DNA of 64,000 nt from NCBI RefSeq assembly GCF_000619945.1, contig NZ_JHVC01000011.1, positions 62,001 to 126,000 on the forward strand, read 5' to 3'. The position numbers and the translations under genes were made by a program. The notes below the pieces were generated by a model, which did no database searches, had not been told where the DNA came from, and saw only the letters and a program-made list of their open reading frames with translations. Positions 34,288 to 41,216 of the stretch are shown here, piece after piece (the first letter of the stretch is position 1; every line of letters starts with the position of its first letter). The stretch comes from Clostridium lundense DSM 17049 (GTDB lineage Bacteria; Bacillota; Clostridia; Clostridiales; Clostridiaceae).

Positions 34288-35679
34288 ATGATATTAAATA
34301 GGAAGATTAATGAATTAAAAGAGGAGCTAATAGAATCCACCCAGGAAATTATGAGAATAAAAAGTGTGGAAGAAGAAGCTAAAGAAGGCATGCCTTTTGG
34401 AGAAGGTGTATCTAAAGCTTTAGAGTGTGCTTTGAAAATTTCAAGAAGATTAGGATTTAACACTAAGAATTTAGATGGTTATGTAGGATATGCGGAATAC
34501 GGAGAAGGAGATGAATATATAGGAATTTTAGGACATTTGGATGTAGTACCAGAGGGTGATGGTTGGAAATATCCACCTTACGCAGCGGAAATACATGAAG
34601 GAAAGATATATGGAAGAGGAGCTTTAGATGATAAAGGACCTATTATGGCAGCATTATACGGGTTAAAGGCTATAAAGGATTCAAATTTACCTTTATCTAA
34701 AAAGGTTAGAGTAATATTCGGGACTAATGAAGAAACTGGTTGTAAGGAGATGGAATATTATTTAGAAAGAGAAAAGCCACCAGTAGCAGGATTTACTCCA
34801 GATGCTGAGTATCCACTTATTTATGCAGAAAAAGGTATAACTTCTTTTGATTTGGTAAAAGATTTAAAATCAATAGGAACAGAGGATCTATGTATTAAGT
34901 ATATAAAGGGTGGACAAAGAGTTAATATGGTTCCTGACTATTGTGAAGTGGGAATATGGTCTAAAGAAAAAGACTTCGTAATAAAGGCTTTAGAAAAGTT
35001 TAAACAAACTAATGAATTTAATTTAACTGCTCACATAAAGAGTGATATGGTAGTAATAAAATCTATAGGTGTGTCTGCTCATGGAAGCTTGCCAGAGCTT
35101 GGAGTTAATGCAATAATGCAGATGTTTAAATTTTTAGCTTTCTTACCATTAGAAGATACAGATATATATAAATATATAGATTTTTTTAATAAACATGTTG
35201 GTTTTGAGTGTCATGGAGAATCTTTTGGAGTGGCTTTAGAAGATGAAGAATCAGGAAAGTTATCATTTAATATAGGAACTGTTGAAATGGAAGAAAATAA
35301 AATTTCATTGGGGTTAAATTTAAGATATCCTGTAACTTATACTTATAATGATATGATAGTTCCATTTGAAAAAACTTTAGAAGGTACTGAAATAAAAATA
35401 GAAAATATGAGTCATATGGCACCTTTATATTTCCCAAAGGATCATGAGCTAATAAAAACTTTATTAAATGTATATACAGAACAGACAGGAGAAAGAAAGG
35501 AACCTCTTGCAATTGGAGGAGGAACTTATGCTAAGGAAATGCCTAATATAGTTGCTTATGGACCAATTTTTCCAGGAAAGCCTGACCTTGATCATCAAGT
35601 AAATGAATATATTGAAATTGAAGATTTAGTAATGAATGCAAAAATCTACGCTCATGCAATATATGAACTAGCTAAATAG
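34288..35679 (+). CDS. pepV: Dipeptidase PepV, second copy (M20 family)
   Basis: 463 residues; ATG 34288 with GGAGGTAGGG upstream. It has the same M20 landmarks as the first copy (LGHLDVVPEGDGW, GRGALDDKGPIMAAL, FGTNEETGCKEM, TPDAEYPLIYAEKG, GGGTYAKEMPNIVAYGPIFP) but the central lid domain differs clearly, so the two probably diverged in substrate preference. It has its own promoter and terminator, unlike most genes of the salvage locus, and closes that locus on the right. Confidence 0.92.
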   Translation: MILNRKINELKEELIESTQEIMRIKSVEEEAKEGMPFGEGVSKALECALKISRRLGFNTKNLDGYVGYAEYGEGDEYIGILGHLDVVPEGDGWKYPPYAAEIHEGKIYGRGALDDKGPIMAALYGLKAIKDSNLPLSKKVRVIFGTNEETGCKEMEYYLEREKPPVAGFTPDAEYPLIYAEKGITSFDLVKDLKSIGTEDLCIKYIKGGQRVNMVPDYCEVGIWSKEKDFVIKALEKFKQTNEFNLTAHIKSDMVVIKSIGVSAHGSLPELGVNAIMQMFKFLAFLPLEDTDIYKYIDFFNKHVGFECHGESFGVALEDEESGKLSFNIGTVEMEENKISLGLNLRYPVTYTYNDMIVPFEKTLEGTEIKIENMSHMAPLYFPKDHELIKTLLNVYTEQTGERKEPLAIGGGTYAKEMPNIVAYGPIFPGKPDLDHQVNEYIEIEDLVMNAKIYAHAIYELAK

Positions 35680-35691
35680 TAAATGTGGGTA

Positions 35692-35730
35692 AGTGAGGTA
35701 TCATTTAAAGTGAATGATACTTCACTTTTT
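35692..35730 (+). terminator. Terminator of the second pepV
   Basis: AGTGAGGTATCATT (35692-35705) pairs with AATGATACTTCACT (35713-35726), followed by TTTT. Confidence 0.85.
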
Positions 35731-35844
35731 AATTTGTACATTTATTTTTATATTTTCTATATAAAAAAATTTAGTATGATGCTATAATGAAATTGTTGGA
35801 ATATATAGTATATTTAAACTCATCATTATTAAGGAGGACTTTAA

Positions 35845-36618
35845 ATGTTAGCAACTGTACCTATTATCTACAAAATAGTGTTTTTATGTGCGGCAGGATT
35901 TTTAGCAGCTTTTATAGACTCAATTGCCGGTGGTGGAGGATTAATAAGTTTGCCAGCATATTTTCTTGTGGGATTTCCACCACACTATACTTTAGGAACA
36001 AATAAATTTTCTGCAACTTGCGGTTCTATTGTAAGTACAGCAAAGTTTGCCCAATCTGGAAAAATAGATAAGAGTATATTAAAAATATTATTACCATTTA
36101 CATTTCTTGGAGCATGTACTGGTGTTACTACAGTTTTGCTTATCGATTCTAGCGTATTAAAACCTTTAGTTTTATTCTTATTATTAGCAGTAGGAATTTA
36201 TAGTTTTTTTTCAAAAAGCGTAGGAATGGAAGATAACTTTCAGGGGGCTACCAAAAAAACATTAATAATTGGAAGTATTTTTGCTTTTGCTATGGGATTT
36301 TATGACGGATTTTTTGGACCAGGAGTAGGTTCTTTCTTAATCTTCGGACTTATAAAAATATATGGATTTGATTTTGTACGAGCTAGTGGAAATGCTAAGG
36401 CCATGAATCTTATGAGCAATTTTACATCATTAATATTGTTTGCTATAAAAGGAAAGATATATTACTTAATGGGTATTCCAATGGCAATATTTATGATTTT
36501 TGGTGCTAAAGTTGGAACAAAACTTGCACTAAAAGAAGGGGCTAAGTTCATAAAGCCTATATTTGTTACTATGTCTCTTTTAGTAGCAGTAAAAATGATA
36601 TATGAAATGGTTGGATAG
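35845..36618 (+). CDS. TauE/SafE (TSUP) family permease
   Basis: 257 residues with seven to eight hydrophobic helices; ATG 35845 after AAGGAGG. The N-terminal FIDSIAGGGGLISLPAYFLVG and the second half's GFYDGFFGPGVGSFLIFGL are the paired motifs of the TauE/SafE permeases, which carry sulfonates, sulfite or other small anions. The substrate is not evident and no sulfur-metabolism gene is near. Single gene between two terminators. Confidence 0.85.
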   Translation: MLATVPIIYKIVFLCAAGFLAAFIDSIAGGGGLISLPAYFLVGFPPHYTLGTNKFSATCGSIVSTAKFAQSGKIDKSILKILLPFTFLGACTGVTTVLLIDSSVLKPLVLFLLLAVGIYSFFSKSVGMEDNFQGATKKTLIIGSIFAFAMGFYDGFFGPGVGSFLIFGLIKIYGFDFVRASGNAKAMNLMSNFTSLILFAIKGKIYYLMGIPMAIFMIFGAKVGTKLALKEGAKFIKPIFVTMSLLVAVKMIYEMVG

Positions 36619-36625
36619 TTTAACT

Positions 36626-36660
36626 AAAAGGGATTGTACATTTTGTGTACAATCCCTTTT
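36626..36660. terminator. Bidirectional terminator between the permease and ltaS
   Basis: AAAAGGGATTGTACA (36626-36640) pairs perfectly with TGTACAATCCCTTTT (36646-36660) around a 5-nt loop. Confidence 0.9.
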
Positions 36661-36670
36661 AATTAAAAAA

Positions 36671-38542
36671 TTATTTATTTTCTTCTAAGTTAAATTTTTT
36701 TATTAAGTTATGCTTAAGAATTAAGTCTGAGTATTCAAGTTGATTTATAGAAGCTTCTTTTGCATTTTTTAAGTTGTCATTTTCTGTAATCTTTTGTCCT
36801 GTCTTTATATCATAATAGGTATCTCCAGCTGAAAGATAAAATGTTTTTCCATCAGTAAAGGAACCATTTCTAAATATTACTTTACCTTCTGTTGAATTAA
36901 ATAAATCCTTGCCCATCATATTAGTAGAAGACAGGTTAAATATATTAGCCAAAGTAGGATAAAGATCTATTTGCCCACCATATATTCCGTAAGTCCCTTT
37001 GTGCTTGTCCTCTGGAAAGTGAATCATCATAGGAACCTTTTGTAGTTCCATCCATTGAAGATCCGTAAAACTAGTAGTTCCTAAGAATTTTGCTAATTCT
37101 TTTTCATTATCTCTTGGTATAGCATAATGGTCACCATAGATAGTTATTACAGAATTCCTAGTGATACCTTCCTTATCCAATTTATCTAAAAACATGCCTA
37201 ACTGCTCGTCCGTATAATGGATAGCCTTTAAATAGTTTCCAACAAGAGTATCTTCTAGATCGCCTACATTTAAATCACCGTATTTTTTTACATCATCATA
37301 AGGAAAATGACTAGTTAAAGTAACCATAAAAGAATAATAAGGCTCTTGTAAAGTTTTTATTTTTTCTGTAGCCTGATTAAAGAAGGATTTATCACTTAAA
37401 CCTAAGCCTATTTCTTCGTTAACATCATAGCTTTTTTCACCATAGAAGTTTTCAAAACCATATTTAGGATACATTATATTTCTATTCCAAAAGCTTTCTC
37501 TAAAGCCATGAAAGGCTGCGGTGGTATATCCGTTATTTGCCATAGCCTTAGGTAATGCATTAAACTCATTTCCTGCATAGAGATAAGTAACTGACCCTGA
37601 AGCTGTTGGGTATAGGGAATTATTTGATAGAAACTCAGCATCAGAAGTTCCTCCAGAGGCAGTTTGATAGAAGTAGTTATTAAAGTAAGCACTCTTTTTA
37701 ATCCATTTATTTAAATTTGGTGTGATTTCCACTCCATTAATTTTTTTATTTATAGGAAAAGCTTGAAGAGCTTCAACCTGTATTACTATTAGATTTTTAC
37801 CTTGTCCTACTCCTTTTAAATTTTCAGTAGGTTTTTCTGAATTACTTTGTAAAAAGCTTTTTACTTCTTCTTGTGTTTTAGCTGAAACAGGGGTTCTTTT
37901 GCTTATAGCATTACTTAAGGAATTGAAAGTGTCTAAATAGTGATAATTTAAATTACCTAAGTTTTTAGCTATATAAACTTTATTAAACATAGTACTTAAT
38001 AATCTAGGTTGTTCTTTTGAAAGATTAAGAAATTGTACAGTATTTATTGCTGCACCTATAGCAAATAAACATAAAAAAGGAACTAATTTTTGATTTAAAG
38101 GAATTTTTGTTTTTTTAATATACTTAGACCCTTTGTAAAGAAAAATAAATATGAATAAATCTAAGGCATAAAGTAAATCTGTAATTTTAAATAAGTTTCC
38201 TACGCTGGATTTTACAGCACCTAATTGAAAACCATTTAAAAGTACAGGTATTGATAAAACGTCTTTAAAATATCTAAAGTAATTTAAATCTCCAATAATA
38301 AAAATACTTATAATTAAATCACAAATAAAAAGAAATTTCCTTCTATTTTTTTTATTAAACAAAAATGCGAAAGAAGCTAAAATTATAACTGAAGCTAATA
38401 CAGGTGAAAACAGACCCTTATAAGAAAAGTATCCAGTTTCAATTTGTTTTCCATAGCATAGAAGTTTAATTCCAACTAGTATTATAAAAAATATAATATC
38501 TAGGTAATTTAATATTTTGTATCCCAGTTTATTCATTACCAT
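36671..38542 (-). CDS. ltaS: LTA synthase family glycerol-phosphate transferase
   Basis: 623 residues; ATG at 38542 with AGGGGGC upstream on the minus strand. Five N-terminal hydrophobic helices (to about residue 175) are followed by an extracellular sulfatase-fold domain. The catalytic Thr is residue 299 in ASGGTSDAEF, with an N-terminal metal-site Glu in IVIQVEAL and later ligands in TIYGDHYAIP. This is the layout of lipoteichoic-acid synthases, which polymerise glycerol-phosphate from phosphatidylglycerol on the outer face of the membrane. Several paralogues often coexist in clostridia, so it may be an LtaS-like primase or paralogue. Confidence 0.88.
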   Translation of the reverse strand: MVMNKLGYKILNYLDIIFFIILVGIKLLCYGKQIETGYFSYKGLFSPVLASVIILASFAFLFNKKNRRKFLFICDLIISIFIIGDLNYFRYFKDVLSIPVLLNGFQLGAVKSSVGNLFKITDLLYALDLFIFIFLYKGSKYIKKTKIPLNQKLVPFLCLFAIGAAINTVQFLNLSKEQPRLLSTMFNKVYIAKNLGNLNYHYLDTFNSLSNAISKRTPVSAKTQEEVKSFLQSNSEKPTENLKGVGQGKNLIVIQVEALQAFPINKKINGVEITPNLNKWIKKSAYFNNYFYQTASGGTSDAEFLSNNSLYPTASGSVTYLYAGNEFNALPKAMANNGYTTAAFHGFRESFWNRNIMYPKYGFENFYGEKSYDVNEEIGLGLSDKSFFNQATEKIKTLQEPYYSFMVTLTSHFPYDDVKKYGDLNVGDLEDTLVGNYLKAIHYTDEQLGMFLDKLDKEGITRNSVITIYGDHYAIPRDNEKELAKFLGTTSFTDLQWMELQKVPMMIHFPEDKHKGTYGIYGGQIDLYPTLANIFNLSSTNMMGKDLFNSTEGKVIFRNGSFTDGKTFYLSAGDTYYDIKTGQKITENDNLKNAKEASINQLEYSDLILKHNLIKKFNLEENK

Positions 38543-38770
38543 AGTGCCCCCTAAAAATTAATCAATTTAAAGTATAAGGTATATATGTGTATTGTATTAA
38601 AACAATATGTTAATAATGTGCAAATAAATAGAAATATTTGAAAACATTATTTGGTGTAATTGAAAGTTTTTTTGCACGGTTTATATTTTATTACTTAAAT
38701 TTATATTAGTCAATGTATTTACATTATGGAAATACTATTGCATAATAATATTTATATGAATATGGACTTA

Positions 38771-38813
38771 AGGCACATTCGATAATTGACTTGTTATTTA
38801 TTTTAATGTGCCT
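38771..38813 (+). promoter_or_regulatory. Inverted repeat in the leader of the RDD-like gene
   Basis: AGGCACATT (38771-38779) and AATGTGCCT (38805-38813) are perfect 9-bp arms 25 nt apart, ending 10 nt before the GGAGG of the next gene. It may be an operator or an RNA stem near the ribosome-binding site. Confidence 0.4.
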
Positions 38814-38835
38814 AATAAGAATGGAGGAATTGTGT

Positions 38836-39243
38836 ATGTCAGAAGAAAATCATGAAATAATTAATGAGAAAGTTGAAAATGATACAATAACAGAAGAAAA
38901 TTTAGAGAGTATAGAAGAGAAACCACAGATTGTAGAAGAGAAGGCTACAGAGAAGGAAAATATTAAAGAGGAAGAAAAGAAAATTTCATTTAATGATAGT
39001 TTTATGGCTAGTTTAATCGATACTATGGTTATGGCAGGCATTTCATTGGCAGGCCTTTTAATTTTGGATAAGGTTATACTAAAAATTTTAGGATACAAAG
39101 TTATAGATGAATATAGAGGAACAATGTTACTTGTTGTATTTGTAATTGTTACTTTATTATATCCAGCTATTATGGAAAGCAAAAATGGGAACACTATAGG
39201 AAAGAAGTCTTCTAAATTAAAAGTAGAAAAAGTAGAAAAATAA
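38836..39243 (+). CDS. RDD-like small membrane protein
   Basis: 135 residues from ATG 38836, which has GGAGG 8 nt upstream; earlier in-frame starts lack such a site. The first ~55 residues are glutamate-rich (EEENHEIINEKVENDTI and EEKATEKENIKEEEKKI) and look disordered. The rest has two hydrophobic helices with FNDSFMASLIDTMVMAG at the start and GNTIGKKSSKLKVEKVEK at the end, the layout of RDD-family domains. Function unknown. The rlmD start is 7 bp downstream, so both are likely co-transcribed. Confidence 0.65.
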   Translation: MSEENHEIINEKVENDTITEENLESIEEKPQIVEEKATEKENIKEEEKKISFNDSFMASLIDTMVMAGISLAGLLILDKVILKILGYKVIDEYRGTMLLVVFVIVTLLYPAIMESKNGNTIGKKSSKLKVEKVEK

Positions 39244-39250
39244 TATAAAG

Positions 39251-40630
39251 GTGAGTGAATCAAAACTTATGAAAAAGGGTAAAGAATATGAATTTAATAT
39301 ACAAACTACTGAATTTCCATCTACAGGTATAGCTGAATATGAAGGATTAAAGGTTTATGTAAAAGGTGCTTTACCAGGACAAAAGGTTTTAGCAAGAGTC
39401 TCAAAGAAAAGAAAGAATTATGCTGAGGGAAGATTGCTTAAGGTAATTGAAGATGTAGACTATAAAAGAGAAACTAAATGTTCAGTATTTGGAGAATGTG
39501 GAGGTTGTGCTCATCAGGATGTGCCTTATGAAAAACAGCTAGAATTAAAAAAAGAACAGGTACTAAAGCTATTTGAAAAAGCAGACCTTGAAGGCTTTGA
39601 ATTTTTAGGTATTGAAGGAAGTCCAGAGGAATTTGAATATAGAAATAAAATGGAATTCACCTTTGGAGATATGGAAAAGGGTGGAGAACTTACCTTAGGT
39701 ATGCATGCCAAAGGAAAAAGCTTTGGAATTATAACTGTAGACTGTTGCCAAATAGTTGATGAAGACTATAGGGTTATTTTAAGCACAGTACTAGATTATT
39801 TTAGAGAAAAGAAGCTTCCTCATTATAGGATAATGAGTCATGAAGGATATTTAAGAAATTTAGTTATAAGAAAGGCTTCAAATACAGGAGAAATTCTAAT
39901 AAATATTGTAACTACATCTCAAATAGAATTTGACTTTAGTGAAATTTTAGAAAAACTAAAGAGTTTAAACTATAGGGGAGTTTTAGTTGGAATATTACAT
40001 ACTACAAATGACTCTTTGGCAGATATGGTTCAAGGGGATAAGGTAGAAGTATTGTACGGAAGAGATTACATTATAGAAAATTTATTAGGTTTAAAATTTA
40101 AAATATCACCTTTTTCATTTTTCCAAACTAACTCTAAAGGAGCAGAAAGATTATACAGCATAGTTAGAGATTTTATTGGAGAATCTAAATCGAAAACTGT
40201 ATTTGACTTATATTGTGGAACAGGAACTATAGGTCAAATTGTAGCTCCAGAAGCAAAAAAGGTTATAGGAATAGAGCTTATCGAAGAAGCGGTTAAATCT
40301 GCTAATGAAAATGCAAAGCTTAACGGTTTAGACAACTGTACGTTCATAGCAGGAGATGTAGCTAAAATTATAGGAACTATTAATGAAAAGCCTGATCTAA
40401 TAATACTAGATCCACCAAGACCAGGAGTGCATCCAATAGCTTTAGACTATGTTATAAAGTTTAATGCACCAGACATAATCTATGTATCCTGCAATCCAAA
40501 GACTCTAGTGACGGATTTAAAGGTACTTGTAGAACATGGATATAAGATAGAAAAAGTTAAGGTTAAGGATATGTTTCCTCACACGCCTCACGTTGAGTGT
40601 GTTGCCTTGATGTCTAGGGTGGAGAAATAG
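39251..40630 (+). CDS. rlmD: 23S rRNA (uracil-5-)-methyltransferase RlmD
   Basis: 459 residues from GTG 39251; an in-frame ATG at 39269 is an alternative, and neither has an ideal ribosome-binding site. A TRAM domain is at the N-terminus, then the Fe-S cysteines C77, C83 and C86 in CSVFGECGGCAH, a SAM site FDLYCGTGTIGQI, the DPPRPG motif and the catalytic Cys in YVSCNPKTL. It methylates U1939-type uridine in 23S rRNA. The last ~50 bases (from about 40580) have GC-rich codons unlike the rest of the gene, which suggests the end was replaced by an integrated element; the protein ending HVECVALMSRVEK is still normal. Confidence 0.92.
   Translation: MSESKLMKKGKEYEFNIQTTEFPSTGIAEYEGLKVYVKGALPGQKVLARVSKKRKNYAEGRLLKVIEDVDYKRETKCSVFGECGGCAHQDVPYEKQLELKKEQVLKLFEKADLEGFEFLGIEGSPEEFEYRNKMEFTFGDMEKGGELTLGMHAKGKSFGIITVDCCQIVDEDYRVILSTVLDYFREKKLPHYRIMSHEGYLRNLVIRKASNTGEILINIVTTSQIEFDFSEILEKLKSLNYRGVLVGILHTTNDSLADMVQGDKVEVLYGRDYIIENLLGLKFKISPFSFFQTNSKGAERLYSIVRDFIGESKSKTVFDLYCGTGTIGQIVAPEAKKVIGIELIEEAVKSANENAKLNGLDNCTFIAGDVAKIIGTINEKPDLIILDPPRPGVHPIALDYVIKFNAPDIIYVSCNPKTLVTDLKVLVEHGYKIEKVKVKDMFPHTPHVECVALMSRVEK
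40580..40630. other. Probable left attachment site (attL) in rlmD
   Basis: The codons CACACGCCTCACGTTGAGTG and following bases differ sharply in composition from the A/T-ending codons just before them. The 3' end of rlmD (rum/rumA) is a known integration site for mobile elements in streptococci, and CACGTTGAGTGTGT (40589-40602) encodes the conserved HVECV motif where crossover would preserve the protein. The matching right-end copy is outside the window. Confidence 0.5.
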
Positions 40631-40983
40631 GACTATTCAAAACATTGATAAATAAAGGGTTTTCAAGATTGGAAGATTTTCTGCCTGACATCTGGCGGTA
40701 CCTTTTAGCCTTGAAGATCCTTATTTTTATTTTTTTTAGGAAACATATCTACCACAAAAATATTCGTAGGGTTGTGGAGACAGATTAGATAACTACATGA
40801 GGTTGTGGAGATAGGATAGATGAAACATCCCCTACTTTTGAAATGAAGGGCTATCCCTATCTCTATTTTTAGATATACATATCATAATATTTGAGTTGAA
40901 AAGGTAATTACATTTCAAGTATAAATAGTCATTCCTATAAATTGGTTTTCTTGGTATAATAAAAAGAAAAAGCAGGTGTGGAT
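40631..40983. other. Left end of the mobile element, 353 bp without a gene
   Basis: After the rlmD stop come TTCAAGATTGGAAGATTTTC, GGCGGTACC-containing sequence, a pair of direct repeats and an inverted repeat (40770-40863). TATAAT at 40955-40960 may be the -10 of the next gene. No ORF of note is present. Confidence 0.55.
40770..40863. repeat. Direct and inverted repeats at the element's left end
   Basis: Two 21-bp direct repeats (40770-40790 and 40801-40821, 18 of 21 identical, starting GGTTGTGGAGA) are spaced 31 bp apart. The right copy's GAGATAGGATAG (40808-40819) is also inverted against CTATCCCTATCTC (40851-40863). Arrays like this near an element end often bind the recombinase or its accessory factor. 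Confidence 0.5.
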
Positions 40984-41196
40984 ATGGAAAGTGAAGATAA
41001 AGTGCAAAAACAGCCTATGGACTTTTATAATATGTCAGATTTTTTAAGAGGACAATCCTCGAAATTAATAACTAAATTATCTGAAGAGGATAGGACAGCT
41101 TTCGTCTTAAAAAATGGAAAGCCTATTGCTGTTCTACTGTCTAATGAACGCTATGAAAGGCTTTTGAAATCGGGAATTGATATAACAGAATATTAA
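40984..41196 (+). CDS. Phd/YefM-like antitoxin-type protein
   Basis: 70 residues from ATG 40984, with AGGTG just upstream. The sequence DFYNMSDFLRGQSSKLITKL and FVLKNGKPIAVLLSNERYERLL has the pattern of Phd/YefM antitoxins: an N-terminal beta-strand/helix dimerisation and DNA-binding part with 'KNGKPIAVL'. No toxin gene is adjacent; hsdM begins 20 bp downstream. It may therefore act as a transcriptional regulator of the restriction-modification operon, as is found for orphan Phd-like proteins next to type I systems. Confidence 0.7.
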   Translation: MESEDKVQKQPMDFYNMSDFLRGQSSKLITKLSEEDRTAFVLKNGKPIAVLLSNERYERLLKSGIDITEY

Positions 41197-41216
41197 AGAT
41201 GAGCGAGGTAAAATAA

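Noticed and set aside
40770..40821. Short direct repeats as a CRISPR array
   Set aside because: Only two imperfect copies with a 10-bp gap and no cas genes nearby; they fit an integrase-type site better.
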